Shown one piece after another: positions 12,557 through 26,369 of a stretch of 64,000 nucleotides of DNA (within the stretch, counting starts at the first letter, position 1; every line of letters begins with the position of its first letter). The notes below the pieces were generated by a model. The model did not search any database. It was given only the letters and a program-made list of their open reading frames with translations, and was not told the DNA's origin. Source of the stretch: Hymenoscyphus infarciens (lineage: Eukaryota; Ascomycota; Leotiomycetes; Helotiales; Helotiaceae); contig LLCB01000092.1 of assembly GCA_001414345.1 (NCBI GenBank), forward strand, positions 62,001 to 126,000. Direction: 5' to 3'. The translations under genes were made by a program, and so were the position numbers.

Positions 12557-15500
12557 ATGTTAGCCCCACGAACTCGTGCTAACACCGTCTCATCAGCTCA
12601 ATCACCCATCGAAGGTCTGAGCGAGAGGTGGTCGAGTGTTTTTTCTCAATACACACCAATCGACATCGATGTTTGGAACGCGACTTTGAAACCCGCCTCG
12701 GCCACTAGATCCGCAGACGGAAGAGAACCTTCACAAAACCAAAGCCAGAACTTCGCGGCGGGGCTCGCACCGAATTCCTCGTCAGACCTTCAACCTTCGA
12801 ACCTGTCCCCCCGTCTGTATCCTCCGGGAAGTACACTCGCAGACTCGAAAACACACAACCGTCAGACCAGTATCGTTCATGGAATACAACATTCGAGGAA
12901 TGGGAGTCTTGCGAGTTCGACATCTAGCCCGCTGAGCCCGCAGATAATTGCTGCCGCTGGGGGAGGGAGATCTAATGCATCCAATATGGGCGATTCCGTG
13001 TTTATGTCCGCTATGTCGTCGAATATGTCCAACGGTGGCTCCTTCAGCTCCAGCACAACCTTGGTCCCGGATCGACCGCCGACGGAGAACAGCAATTATT
13101 CAATGACACAAAGGAGGGTAGAGCGCATGGTCAGTGGCAGGAGTCGCCGGGACCATAGTCGTCATCACTCCAATTCGCGGCATCACAAGGAGGAGGTCAA
13201 GACGGTGGGAGAATATGCGTTACATGTGTTATTCACATCCGTCAGTTGCTCAACTTGTACCCCACTACAAGCACCTTAATAACCTCCTTTTAGTTTATTG
13301 CACAAGCCGAAGAAAAGATAAACCTATGCATTACAGTACCCCTGGACCCCGAACCTCACATAGAACAAATATGCGGGCCTGGTATAGATCCAACATTCGA
13401 TCAGTTGATTTCTGCCTTGGGTCATATTGCGAGTCAAAAACCCAAACCTCTCATTGATTCAATGATGTTATGGCGCAAGAACAAGAGTGACGCTGCAAAC
13501 GATGCTCGAGCCCAGCTTCAACAGGTATGCCGTTCCTCCTGTTTCTTCCGATATGTTCTTATATTATTAAATAGTCTCGAAACAACATTCTTCCGGGCCA
13601 GCTTCCTCGAAGAAATACCGAACCTCCTCACTTGATCACGGATTCAGACGGTTCTAATCCACCTTCAATTGCTGCCCGCCAAGAATTCGTTGCCCAGGCT
13701 GAACGTCGTTCTACCGCCTCCATCTATATTCTCTGTCGAGTTTTGATAGAAGTCATCGGACAGAGCACGCTAACATGTATTACACCGGAAATGGAAGAAA
13801 AACTGGAGGCAATCATTTTTGGGCAACTGAAAATTGCAGACGCAGAGCAGCTTGCCAATTCATCTTTGAAGATGGCAAATTGGCACTTGTTCAGCCAATT
13901 ACTCGGTGTTATGAGCGAAATAAATTTTGATAGCGTTACCGATCGATTTATTGTCGATCTTGAGAAATCCCAGCTCGATTTGATTGGTAAAGGGCCAGTG
14001 AACAGAGAAGTAGAGGGCAAGATGGAACTCGTTCTTGGCGGCATGAAGCACTTGCGCATCAAAACATACCCCGAGGATATCTGGGATCAATCATGCGACT
14101 TTATGATCTCCCTTGGCCGCTTCTTTGACCAGTCTTCCGGCCAGCGCCTCAAATATGCTTACTGCCAAGCCTTGGAAATTCTCCTGCTACCTGTTGCGGC
14201 CACAGCTAACACGGAATTGAACATGCCAAAGTGGACAGAGGTACTTTCAACTATTGGCCCCCGACTTGCTTCGATGTTTGTGAAGCCTAAGCATTGGGCG
14301 ACTGCTTTCCCCCTTACCGCCACACTTCTTTGCGCATCTCCCATAGAGACTTTCTCTACTCAGTGGCTCCAGCTTGTATTGCCATTGCAACCAAAATTCA
14401 AGGACCGCTTTGCTCGCCCCATCTGCCTTCAAGTAATATCTCGGCTGCTATGGACCTATCTTTATCGTTCATCAGATCCAATGAATGTCACTCTTAAGAA
14501 GCTCGATGAGGTTATGAGGCTAGTCCTGCCACCAGGTAGAAGAACCTATGTTTCGACAGATTCATCCATCGCGGACCCATTGATTCAAATCATACGTATC
14601 ATCGGTTACAAGCATCAAGACTACTGTTTCCGAACTATTGTGTTCCCATTGATCAATGCCGATCTCTTTACTTCTAGGGAAATAAAAGATATCAAGGTAG
14701 AGCAACTTGAGCCAGAAAAGATGGTCATTGGTATCCGGGCTTTCCTTGCTATAATGACTGATCTGGAAAAGGGGGATCAAGGACGGCCGCCATTTCCGCA
14801 GCACTATCAAACCTCGCCAGCCTTTGAAAGGTTACCAACCTCGCCCATAATGATGTCGCCGCGGACAATGCTCCTCCCAGCAACACCAACTCTGAAGGGG
14901 GAGGAACGGCTATCTCGTCCCGTCCTCATGAATGCTCTTGGCGATGTCGCTCGGGAATATTATGCGCGATTCTGTGAAGTCCTTGGAAAAATAACTATCA
15001 TATGTGATAATACGTTCGGTGGACAAGCCGTGCTGGATGAAAAATTTAACAGCCCGGCACCAAAAACTCCAATTGCAGAAACTTTTAATTTCGGTCGCCG
15101 TGGTGGTGATGATCACCTCAGTCCATCGGAATTGAAGCAAGGATTTTACGAGCTTCTTCACGTGGCAGTTCAAGCTCTACCGCGTTGTTTGTCCACTGAT
15201 ATCCCCATCAAGTCGTTGGTAAATTTGCTGTGCACTGGTACAGCACATGTGCAATTCAATATTGCCGAATCATCCGCGCAATCACTTAAATCAATAGCCA
15301 GACAATCACAGGCGCAACAAGTTACCATCGGTTTCGCGAGATTCATCTTCAACTTTGATGACAGGTACTCCACCATGTCGGACGGCGGCATGCTGGGGCC
15401 TGGCCATATCGAGAGCACCCTCAAGCTCTACGTTGAACTCCTGCAGATCTGGATCGAGGAGATTAAAAACAAGACAAGAGAAGCTGCGGCCGACGCTTCA

Positions 15501-18500
15501 GAAGATGACAATCCAGAAAAACGAGGGATACAATTAGATTTGTCGGGTATTTGGGCACAGATTGATGAGCTCGAATCCCACGGATTATTCTTCCTCTGCT
15601 CTCAGTCTCGAAGGGTCCGGGCATTTGCTGTCAACGTCTTACGTCTGATTACAGAGTTCGATACCGCGCTGGGCAAGGACAATGGTCGACTGATCCATAT
15701 CCTGGAAGGCGATTCTATGCATGTTATGGATTTCAACGATGAGCACCTCTCGGTCGCAGAGCGTAGTAGGCTTCAGCGAGGGATGCAGAAGAGCAATTCT
15801 CAAAGCGCCTTGATCGAGCTTTGTAGTAGTGAAATATCCTACGACACGACGCTTTGGTTCAAGATATTCCCAAACCTTATCAGAATTGGCTATGATCGAT
15901 GTCCATTTGCTGTCACACTTGGGCGGGAATTGATTTGCAACCGCATTCTCCAGATGCACAAAGTAATTTCCACCCTCTCAGAGGCAACACGAGGCCCGCA
16001 TTATGGTGGATCCTTTGATCGTATCGAGCCTGGTAGCGGACGATTTCTATCTCGAGCGTCAACCACTCCACCTGAGGTACTAATTGAACAATGGAAACTA
16101 TACCTCATAGTTGCATGCACAACCCTGTCCGATAAGGGTGGACAGCAACAGCTTTTATCTCAAGGACAGCATATCAGGAAAGGCTCAAAACCCGCGCAGG
16201 CTCTGGAAAAGATTACGTCTGCTAGGTCTCTCTTCAAAAAAATCATTCCATTGCTATCTGTTGGACCTGCTTCAATAAGGGAGGCCGTAGTAGTAGCTCT
16301 TGGGGCCATCAATATCAACATATACAAGACTTTATTGCAAGAATTGCAAGACGCAGTAGCACGGTGCAATGACGACGCAAGAGCACGGATACACCAGAGG
16401 ACTGCAAGCAGCCCTCGCAGAAATCGCAAGACCGATTTGCTCAGAACTGAAATAACCCACGTCTACAGATTGACGTCCCATTTCCTCAAAGACTCCGATA
16501 TTTTCGATGATGATTGGATTGTGAACAATTTGGTTTTATACACCAAAGACCTCAAGCTATTCCTCATGGATGGCGAGGTCCAGATGGACTGGGAGTTCCA
16601 AAAACTTCGACGACATTACTGCGGATTAATGGAGGAGCTTTTCGAGGGGATCAACCGTACCGAAGATCCATCTCGCTGGATGACTTTTGAATCCAGGAAA
16701 TCGGCATTTGCTTTGATGGAGGATTGGTGTGGATACTCACCAAACCAACCCCAAATACGCCAAAGAGAAGATAGTATGAGACAGTCGATGATTGACCAGC
16801 AGAGCCTTGGTGAGCGAGGCACAGTGACTGCAGCAATGGAGATCGAAAAACGCAATTTACGTACCGCTGCTTTGAGCGCCATGGCTGCACTTTGTGGTGG
16901 ACCTATCAGTATCACAACCGAAAGTAAAGCGAATTTGCAATTCGATATTCGACGGATGCTATCCTGGATCGAGACAATATTTAGTGTTGGAAGCGATAGA
17001 ATGCATGCAATCGGACGAAGAGCACTCAAAAATTTGATTGTGCATAACAAGGAGTATTCATATCTTTTGGATCACTCAATATCGCGATGCTATCTAGCAG
17101 ATGTCTCAAAGGTCTTGGATAGCTACTTTGAGGTAGTAACGCAGGTAGTCCTCGAACATTCAGACTACCCAATGCCGTTTTGGAGATTACTTGCGATTGG
17201 GCTTTACACCCTTGGCAGTGATATGAGCGAAATTCGTTCCAAATCAGCCCATCTGCTACGAGCACTCGAGGAGAGACAACAGAAGAGCTCAAAGATCCAA
17301 GATTACGATATAAGCATCTCAGATAAAACGAAAGCAGTATACAAGCTTGCACAGTTCGAAATTTCGAAGCGTCTTTCGAAGCAGCACTCTGAACTAGCAT
17401 TCCTCATATTTTCAGAGTTCACTCAATATTTCAAAGACCTTCAACCTGATGCCCAGCGTAACATGGTTGCTGTCATTCTTCCTTGGATCCAAATAATCGA
17501 ACTACAACTTGATCCCAATGGTGGTCCAACAGCATACTCATATGTATTGCTTGCCAACCTTTTCGAGATCACGATCAAGTCCAGTGGTGCCCTGCATCAC
17601 GAAGTTCAGGCTTTGTGGCAGGCACTCGCCACGGGACCTCACGCAGGAAACGTCCAGCTCGTACTTGATTTCATTATGAATCTCTGTCTCGATAGGCGCG
17701 AGCAAAACTTTGTCGAATATGCAAAGCAAATTGTTGTTTTCCTGTCGAGTACACCAGCAGGTGTGAAGGTCGTGGAATTCCTCTTGATGCAGATAACCCC
17801 CAAGGCCATGATTCCGAATGAAAAGCGCGAGCTTGTTCCACCTCCTCTGGACACAGTCAAATTGCCTTATGTGGCAGAACTATCCGAAGCCCTACCAATG
17901 GGTGCTAAGCAGGCTGGATTTTCATTAGGCCAACTATCATTGATTCTGTTGGTTGACTTGATGGTATCTCCTGACCAACTTGTGGCCGAAAATGTGCCAT
18001 TACTTCTCCAGGTCGTAACCGTTCTATGGGATCACTATATACCTTTAGTCCAAGACCAAGCCCGTGAGATGTTAATTCATCTTATGCATGAACTGGTCGT
18101 TTCAAAGACCGATGACGAATTTATGATACCCACGAAAAAGTCCATCGAGGACTTTATTGAATCCATTCGGCGCCATGACCCAACCGTTGTTTGGCAGTAC
18201 GAAGACAACAATGGCAAAGTCGATGGCCAAGATAACAAAGTCCCGGCTGGAATGGAACTCCTTACCACCGAAATGGTGAAGAATTTCGAAGTTACATACC
18301 CTGGTATACAAGAACATTGGGGTAAATTGTCTTTGACTTGGGCAACTTCCTGTCCGGTCAGACATCTTGCTTGCCGATCTTTTCAAATTTTCCGCTGCAT
18401 CCTTACCTCCCTAGACCAACAAATGCTCGCAGATATGCTAGCTCGGCTTTCGAATACCATTGCAGACGACGATTCCGATGTTCAGACATTCTCTATGGAG

Positions 18501-20333
18501 ATTCTTACTACTCTAAAGACACTCATTTGTAAGCTGGAGCCGGCTGATCTGTTGAATTTTCCACAGCTCTTTTGGACAACCTGTGCATGCTTGGATAGCA
18601 TCAATGAGCGAGAATTCTTGGAAGCATTGGGTATGTTAGAGGTGTTAATGGCAAAGCTAGATTTTGCAGATCACACAGTGCGAAGTATTCTTATGGGGGG
18701 CCGTCCCCCCAGATGGGAGGGCAACTTTGAAGGCCTCCAACCCTTGGTTTATAAGGGTCTCCGGTCGTCAATATGTCTCGACTTGACCCTGAAAACGCTC
18801 AACGAACTAGTACAGCTTCCAAACGACCCTTTGATCGGAGATGGCAGCCGTTTGCTCTTCGCTGTACTAGCAAATTTCCCCGGGTTCCTACATGCCATGG
18901 ATGAACCAGTGATCGATGTGAAGAGCACTCAGACAGCTGGTATTCTAGCGGAAGTTGCAGAGGCATCTGGTTGCAATACCATCGCTAGAGCTCTGAGTGG
19001 ATTCGCTGCTTCACGCTATCGATCGAGTAAGGATTTTCAATCTCAATTGGTTTCCGCTCTTCGAGAAGCATTCTTTCCTCAACTGGACTTTGGCGCCTTG
19101 ACTTTCCTCATGGGACTCCTTACAAACAGCATACCATCTTACAAGCTCAAGACAATGCGTATACTCTGTTCGGTGATTCCAGATATCGATATGCGCAAGC
19201 CAGAAATCGCATCACATGGGCCCGACTTGATATCACCTCTCTTAAGGTTATTGCAAACAGAATTCTGTATGCACGCTCTAGAAGTCTTGGACAAAATCAT
19301 GACTATGGCCGGGACTTCCATGGATAAGCATCATCTACGTATGAGCATGACTCGATCCTCGTCAAAGGCTATCCGAAAGGAGTATGAACGAACGCAAAGT
19401 CTTTTTGGAATTCCAGAAGAGTCGGGATGGTCGATTCCGGTTCCAGCAAAGCACGCCGAAACTACGCGAGCAAACGTACATGCTGCATTCTACATGTGCC
19501 AGAGTGCAGAAAATATGAACCAAGAACCAGCACCAACTCCAGAGGTAGAGTTCCACGTCGACAACTTCCAATACGGCTACTTCCCAGCACCCGAACGAAC
19601 CGAGACGATGATGTCTGATGAAGGACGAGGAGAAGGACACATCGGAGATCTGGTCATGAGACTTGATAGTCTTGATGACTTCTTCGAGGACAGCCTAGCA
19701 AGTCCGACAAGCGACGGTCGATCATCGAGAACCATCACAGAAGCAGGGTTCTCAGGAGACGCATTCGAGTCCGGCGCCGGCGCACAATTATATGATGAGC
19801 AAACGCTACCTATTTTACATCAGTCACTTGCACGTACCTCAAGCACCGCGTCTTTCCAAAATGGATTCGCTGACAGAGTGTCGCCTGGCAGTCGTGATGC
19901 TACCTCAAACGCAATGAATCCCGGTGCATTCAAACTTGCGTCCTCCGCCAGACCCGGGTTTCACACACGAAGCATCACATCCCCTTCCGCGCCGTCTGCC
20001 AATTTTCAGAGTACCCTCACAACATATCTCTCTGATGAAGAAAATAATACCGACGAGGTATTCTCGGATGGCGACGACGATCGAACGGGTGGTACTTCAG
20101 GGGAGGGTTCCTTCTTCCTCGAGAATATGATTAAGCCCCTCGCGCAAGGCACCCGATCCGGGGTTCGACGATTAACGGGTGGTCGAACGAGAGATAATGA
20201 ACGCTTTCGCGAGAGCTTGCGTGCCGATAGGAGAGGGATGAGCCAGCCACCCCGAAGTCCTAGGGTGCCAAAGGTACCTAGTGCGTACTTGCAGCAAAAT
20301 CAGCAGCAGAAGAGTCTGAGTCCGGGGGAGTAA
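12557..20333 (+). CDS. TAO3: Cell morphogenesis protein Tao3/Mor2/PAG1 (Furry family)
   Basis: Giant HEAT/armadillo-like scaffold of the RAM/MOR network, which with the NDR kinase (Cbk1/Orb6/COT-1) and Mob2 controls polarised growth, cell separation and hyphal morphology. Exons are 12,557-13,240, 13,294-13,524 and 13,575-20,333, joined by GT-AG introns of 53 and 50 bp, both phase 0, giving about 2,557 residues, the usual size for filamentous fungi. The ATG at 12,557 follows an in-frame TAG at 12,536. The N-terminal ~210 residues are Ser/Asn/Arg-rich and probably disordered. The conserved N-terminal domain starts near residue 310, the central part (F-I-F-N-F-D-D-R-Y) near 890 and the C-terminal MOR2-PAG1 block (F-S-L-G-Q-L-S) near 1,750. 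The last ~250 residues are acidic, then Ser/Arg-rich and disordered. No RIP damage is visible although AT islands lie on both sides. Confidence 0.93.
13241..13293 (+). other. Intron 1 of TAO3
   Basis: Donor GTCAGT and acceptor TTTTAG; 53 bp, phase 0. Removing it joins the frame ending L-F-T-S to F-I-A-Q-A-E-E-K, continuous with the conserved segment that runs through exon 2. The unspliced frame stops at 13,277. Confidence 0.85.
13525..13574 (+). other. Intron 2 of TAO3
   Basis: Donor GTATGC and acceptor AAATAG; 50 bp, phase 0. Splicing links A-Q-L-Q-Q to S-R-N-N-I-L-P-G-Q and keeps the frame of the long third exon, which has no ATG near its start. Confidence 0.85.
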
Positions 20334-21018
20334 GAGGGATATAGAAAGCGGGAATATATATCTTGTGGGAGAGTCCATTTAACGAATACCATTTTATTTT
20401 TTTCTCATCTTATCTCTCGTTTTATTCTATCTTAGCGGTGATGTTGGAGACTTCATGATGGGGTGGGTGTATAGCTTCTGATTTTACTATTGATATGAAT
20501 GAATGGCCAGGTTCTATTTAGTTTGGCATTTGTGGGCGTAGAGAGAAGACTGTTATGTATTATAGTGTCGAGACTTTGATACTTTTGGGATATCTACATG
20601 ACGTGGGGTGTTGATGGTGCCTCCCCAAGGGACATGAAAAGCGGCAGTATACTAATTTAAAGTTATACAGTTTTCGAGTAATTGATTTGGGACACTTCGA
20701 ATTTGAACATGGAGTGGAACAACGAGAGCTATTTACGACTGCTTTTAATGTGCATCGCGAGGATTCCAATGCCCTTACAGTTGTTTAAACCAACCCCATA
20801 TTATGCAGGCGTTTCTAAGGGGTTTCTCCACTTTACTATTTGTAGGTAACCTACAAATAGTTTTCGAAAATTCACATGGCTATTGTTAGGTATCCCACAA
20901 ATGGCAGTAATGCCAGTAAAGAAGAAACCTAGCTATTCCTGGGTTACCTAAAAAGAGCTGAATCAAAAGCCAGGCTGTTACCAGGTTACCCACGAAGAGA
21001 AAGAAACAAGTAAACTTG
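20334..21018. other. 3' flank of TAO3 up to the TE island
   Basis: Holds the TAO3 3' UTR (T-rich runs near 20,390-20,440) and then about 500 bp with no supported gene. A minus-strand 69-codon frame at 20,560-20,769 has no recognisable product. The last 185 bp contain a cluster of short inverted repeats listed separately. RIP-type depletion of CA/TG is not visible here. Confidence 0.5.
20836..20998. repeat. Cluster of palindromes and repeated GGTWACCYA motifs
   Basis: 20,836-20,860 is a perfect 12-bp inverted repeat (CTATTTGTAGGT, one centre base, then its complement). It is followed by GGCAGTAATGCC and by three further copies of a GG-T-W-ACC-like motif (TAGGTATCCCACAAA, GGGTTACCTAAAAAG, AGGTTACCCACGAAG). 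This looks like a degraded small repeat or MITE-like sequence next to the retrotransposon insertion site. Confidence 0.45.
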
Positions 21019-21023
21019 GAATC
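21019..21023. repeat. Target-site duplication GAATC (left copy)
   Basis: GAATC directly precedes the TGTTAG end of the outer copia LTR and is repeated at 54,454-54,458, directly after the last LTR. Confidence 0.9.
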
Positions 21024-21213
21024 TGTTAGTGTAACTAGGTTATAAATAGGGTCTTCCTATCCCTCTTTAAGAGATTAAAAGGTAATGTAAAAAGTAGTTA
21101 TTCCTTTATATATACCTATTTATAAGTATAAAGGTCTAAGTATAAATAGACCTTATTCTACTATCTAATTAAGTAACTAGAACTAATATATTTACTCTAT
21201 AATTATCTTAATA
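21024..21213 (-). repeat. E1 3' LTR (190 bp)
   Basis: Read on the minus strand it starts TATTAAGATAATTA (ancestral TGTC...) and ends GTTACACTAACA. It matches the five other 190-bp LTRs in the island, allowing C-to-T and G-to-A changes. Confidence 0.9.
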
Positions 21214-22381
21214 CTAGAGTAACTTAGAAGTAAGATATATTAGTAAAAACTATTAAAAATATAATTAAAAGAGATTAATAAAATCTACTAATAAGAGCTC
21301 TCTATTCTATCTATCTAGCTAATTAGAATACTCTATTCTACTTATCTATTCTTACTTATTTATTTATATTTCTTATATATCTATCTTCTCTATATTCTAC
21401 CTATTCTATTACTTTTACCTTTAATCTATTAGTATTAATAAGATCTTTTAAAGCGTTATAAAGCTTAGATTTAGTTATAGTACTTATAGGATTACTTATA
21501 CTATTAATCTATTTAATATTATAAATCTTTTAACGTTTATATACTTATTAAAGTCTTATAATATTAATTATTAGTCTCTTTTCCTTAGTAGTACTAAGTT
21601 TTATAAAATAGTTATAAATTAACTTAGAATTAGTATAAATTATAAGTAAAACTAATTAATTAAGAATAAGCTTAATTATTAATTTAATAGTATTAGTAAT
21701 ATTAAATCCTCTACTTAAAATATATAACTTAGAGGCTAAAATACTATAAGTAACTCTCTTATACTTTATAGATAACTAGTATAAGATATTAGCTTTATTA
21801 TCTTTATCTACTAGTATAAGAACGTATTTGATTTATAAAGTATAATTCTTATTATTAGTAAAAGAAGAATTAATAAATAGAATTAATTTAAGACTTTTTA
21901 GATTTAATTCTATATAAGTAAGTCTTCTATTAAGATTGTTAATTTACTATTAAAGTCTCTTATTAAGAGTATTAATATCTTCCTTTTAGAGATTAACTAT
22001 TTAAATAGTAGTTAATAAATTAAAAGTAGCTTCTAGTTATAATATTATAGCTATATAGGCTTTATAAGTATATTATATAACATATTACTCTTTTATAGAA
22101 GCTTTTAATTAAATTATATTATAAGAGCTTTTAAGATTAGTAAGCTTAATGTTTACTAATTTAATATTCTTAGAATAATCTTAGATAAGTATAACTTTAG
22201 GATTAAGTAAGTTTAAGGAATTAATTATAATTTTACTTCTATTAAATTTAAATAGATAGTTCTTAGTTAATTCCTTATAGTCTTTAGTAGTGAATTTAAC
22301 TTCTTTAAGCTTTAATTCCTTATTATTAGTAAATCTTTTATTAGTAAGAATAAAAGTATTATTAGTTTAAAGACTTATAAT

Positions 22382-22762
22382 TATAATAGCACGAAATATA
22401 TACTATAGAAGAAGAGGTATATAGGAGTACGTTCGAGACTAAATAACGTAAGTAGATACTAGGCTCTAATATAGAAGAAAAGGAAAAACTATTCTTCTTT
22501 TATACCGAGTATAAACATCTATATATAAGAGGTCGGAGACTACTAAGTTCTAATAAGAATAATAACTAAGTCCTTTCTAATATAGCTACTAAAATAATAA
22601 GAGCTTTAAAGCTAAATATATAAGACCTTAAAGTAAAATATATAATATCTGATTCTTACTCTCTTTAGTCTCTTCTATCTTATAAGTTATAGAAGTATTA
22701 GTAGTTATAGAGGTATTAGTAGTTTTACGAATACTAATAATTTAGAATAGCGTGCTATTATA
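22382..22762 (-). repeat. G element 3' LTR (381 bp)
   Basis: Same length and order as 29,840-30,220. Many differences are C-to-T or G-to-A, for example at 22,720-22,750. Confidence 0.9.
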
Positions 22763-24369
22763 TCCTCTCTTCTTTAAAAAGACTCGTTCTAAGTCTTCGG
22801 TTAGTAATCGGTATAGTATTAGGTTAACTAGAGTATTATTTATATAATTATCGTAAAGAATATAACTTATCTACTATTATAATATCTAGTGGTTAGAGTA
22901 GAGTTAGTAGCTAGTAGTATTATTATTTTAAGAGATCGTTCTTTATTTACTATTATATATTATATAATAATAGATATAAATAAAAGAGAGGCTAATTATT
23001 AGCTATTAGGTAGAAAGTAGTATACTACTATAGAGTTATTATATTCTTACTATTATTATATATTATAATAGTAATTATTAAGTAATAAATAATAATCATA
23101 AAGTAATAGCTATTATTATAAGTAGTATATTAGTAGGCGACTTTTCCTCGATTCTAACTTCTCTTCTTCTTTTCTTTTTATCTAAAATAATATATAGTAA
23201 GAATACCTTCTAATTAGGTATATTTTTATATACTAACTTTTATCCTAGAATATATATATATATTATATATATATATATAAAAGTAAGTCTTTCCCTCTAT
23301 TATTAGGCCTAGTTTAAGACTAATCTAATATAGTAAAATACCTCTCCTATATCCTCCTAGTATACTTCTAGCTATCTACTAAGTCTACTATATTTAGTAC
23401 CTTTAAGTAAAATCTTAGAATAGAGATTATATATACGCTTTTAAGAAGCTAAAGTCGAAGAAGTATAAGTACTATATAGAGTAGAATACTATATATATCC
23501 TAGTAAGTTTAATCTTAAATATATACTAAATCTGTTCTAACTTAGGTAGTTACTATAGTTTATAGAGAAGGAGTTTAATAAGCTTAAGCTTAAGAAGGAG
23601 AAGAGAGCTATTAAGAAGGCTACTAAGGCCTTAGATAAAGTATTAGTCGTCACTAGTATAGAGGTACTAAAGAATAGTTTAGAGGTATAGTTCACTCTCT
23701 TAGAAGAGACTTAGACGCTTTATACTAAGGTTATTATAAGTACTTCTTATTTATTAGAGAGGTTTTAGTTACTAATATTTAATAGTCCTTACGTTATACT
23801 ATAAAGGGTAAGACCTCTATCTAAACCTAGGTTTAAGTCCTCTTTAAGACCTACCTAAAGAGTTTATAAGCGTCCTCTCCTAAGCCGGTTATAAAAGGTT
23901 ACTAAGGTAAGAAGCGTGCTTATAAGGAGAAGATAGAGAAAGAGCCGGTTTAGGCTCCTTATACTTAAGAGAGTAGAGAGGAGGATAATAAGTTAGAGGA
24001 AAAAGAGGCTTTAGCCTAGAAAGGGTTAGTAGGCTCTATTTTAGTAGTAACTTAGTCTTAGTTCTTTACTTTATCGATTTTGAACATTCCTACTAGTTAG
24101 TGTTTTATCTTAGGTTTTTATTATAAGTTCTTTATTAAAAGTAACTAGAATTAGAGAGTATTAATAGAGTTTTATAAATTAACTCTTTTACTTAATTCTT
24201 ATCTAATTCCTATATATTAATCTATTTAAAAAGGAGTTAGAATAGTCTTAGCTATTCTAGATATTTAGTATAAAAGTCTCTTAAATAATATAGTAAACCT
24301 TAAAAATTATCTATAAGATACTAAGTAAGATCTAAATCGTATTTAACTTATCTTACCTAGTACTATAGC

Positions 24370-25400
24370 TATCTTTTAAAAAGTCTACTACTAAGTATTT
24401 CTTAAACCTTCTATTCTTATATATCTTAAATAATATCTAGTAAGAGCTTTAGAGTCTCTTATTCTAGTAAGAGAGTATTTAGATCTTTTAAAAGTATATT
24501 AAGAGTGAAAACATTATAAATTAATAATCCTTTTAGAAGTTTTAGCTTATAAGAGTATTCTATATAATCTAGTATTTTAAAAGGTTCTATCTACTATTTA
24601 GTAAGCTTTTAGCTAGAATGATTTATCTTAAGATTCTTAGTAAATAAGTAGACTTTGTCTCTAATATCCTAGTTAATAGCTCTTTAGTATTAATTTATAC
24701 TATTCTCTATCCTTTTCTAAGCTTTACTTATATTATCTTTTACTATCCTCTAAGTAGAGTATATATATTAAGCTACTTTTACTATCTTATTATAGTTAAG
24801 ACGTTCTTAAGAAATAGACGTCTTTAACGTATTCTAGTTCTATAAAGTCTTTAGATTAAGTCTAAACTTAAGCTAATAAGGGGTTATACTAATAGATAAG
24901 TATAGAAGTATTATTTATACTCTATCTATTAAAGGGATTAATTTGCTCTAGTTATCTTAGTAGTAGTTTATAAAAGGCCTTAGTCTCTAATTAATATATT
25001 AGTTTATTATCTCTATCTATCTATCTATTTATTTATAGTAAGTAGTACTAAGCTTAAGCTTAATATTAATTATTTAATAAAATTTAGTCTAAAATAATAA
25101 TATAAATTAAAGTTCTTAATTAGATATAATTAATTTAGAGTAGTAACTAAAATAGTAAATCTATTAAATAAAGAGTTTAGCTAAGCTTTTAGTATCTATA
25201 GTTAAGTAGTAGAGTATTAATACTAAATCCTTTCTAAGTTAGTTAATAAATACTAGTATAGTGTTAAATCTATATATATCTTTTAGAAATAATTTAAAAT
25301 CTATATATAAATACTATATAAGATAGTCGAGTATTAGAAGAGAGTAAAGAAAGCCTTACTACTTAGTCTATTAAGGATAAGAGTATCTATAAGCTTAATA
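24370..25400 (-). pseudogene. G element integrase (core and C-terminal part) remnant
   Basis: The minus strand after RNase H contains D-K-V-Y-L-F-T-K-N-L-K and E-P-F-K-I-L-D-Y motifs near 24,590-24,660, which are the C-terminal integrase (GPY/F-like) signature of gypsy elements, followed by an E-I-L-S-S-R-like segment near 24,390 where chromoviruses start a chromodomain. The chromodomain itself could not be confirmed. Confidence 0.6.
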
Positions 25401-25869
25401 ATTCGCTATATACCTCTTATAATCTAAACCTAGTCTAACCTAGTAGTAGTATTATACTAATAACTAGTATATCTTTTTAGTACTTAGGTAAGTACTAGAT
25501 ACTTAGTTATAGACTTCTTAGATTAGCTTTGTATATAGTTTAGTATTCCTTTAAATATAAAGTCGATTCTTAAAGAGGAGTAAATTATCTAGTAAGATAG
25601 AGTATCTATCTAGAAGTTTATAACGTTCTTTCTAAAAAGAGTATAGGTTATCTTCTTTTAACTTCTAAATTATATTTAAACTTAACTCTAAAATAATATC
25701 TATTATATTAAGAGATATAGACTATTCTTATAAAAAGATCTAAGTAAGTTTAATATTAATTTAAGAATCTAACTAATTAGGTCTTAAGAGAGTATATAAG
25801 CGGCTATCTAATTTAGCTCGATTATAGGTTTTTAGGTCTTATTTATATTAAGTTAATATATCTACTTTT

Positions 25870-26285
25870 TAATTACTCTTCTTAAATATAAATTAGATCT
25901 AAAAGTTAAAGTCTAATAAAAACTCTATTTATTAGACTTATTTAGCTATAAGTAGCTTAGTTATTATAAAGTATTCTAATAATCTATAGTCTAAATATAT
26001 GTTAATATACTTCTAATATAATATAAGTTTAAAGTACTATTTCTTAAAAGCTTCTATAATAGTAGATAGTTCTTTATTATAAATCTTCTAGTTCGATTTA
26101 TAGCTAACTAAGATATATAAGTAGAACCTAATAAGGTATTAAAAGCTATTATATTATTATAAGAAAACACCTACTATTACTTCTTCTAAGAAGTCTATTT
26201 CTACCTTTATATTATAATTAGAGTTAAAGTAGTATAAGGTTTATATAATAAGTAGTCTAATCCTTAGTACTTTAAAAGCTTTATT
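25870..26285 (-). pseudogene. G element RNase H remnant
   Basis: Directly after RT on the minus strand: K-A-F-K-V-L-R, then V-E-I-D (catalytic Asp region), I-Y-N-K-E-L-S-T-I-I-E-A-F, L-D-Y-R-L-L-E-Y-F and a terminal S-N-x-K-V-D. This is the order of motifs in Ty3/gypsy RNase H. RIP stops throughout. Confidence 0.85.
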
Positions 26286-26369
26286 ATATTTAAATATCTA
26301 TAAAAAAGGCTCTAAAAAGCGTATTATCGTAGTTAGAGGTTTAGTAATTTTAGTATAACCTTTAATAAA

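Noticed and set aside
20560..20769. Minus-strand 69-codon frame in the TAO3 3' flank
   Set aside because: Cys/Ser-rich low-information product in a 3' UTR or intergenic region, with no supporting signal.
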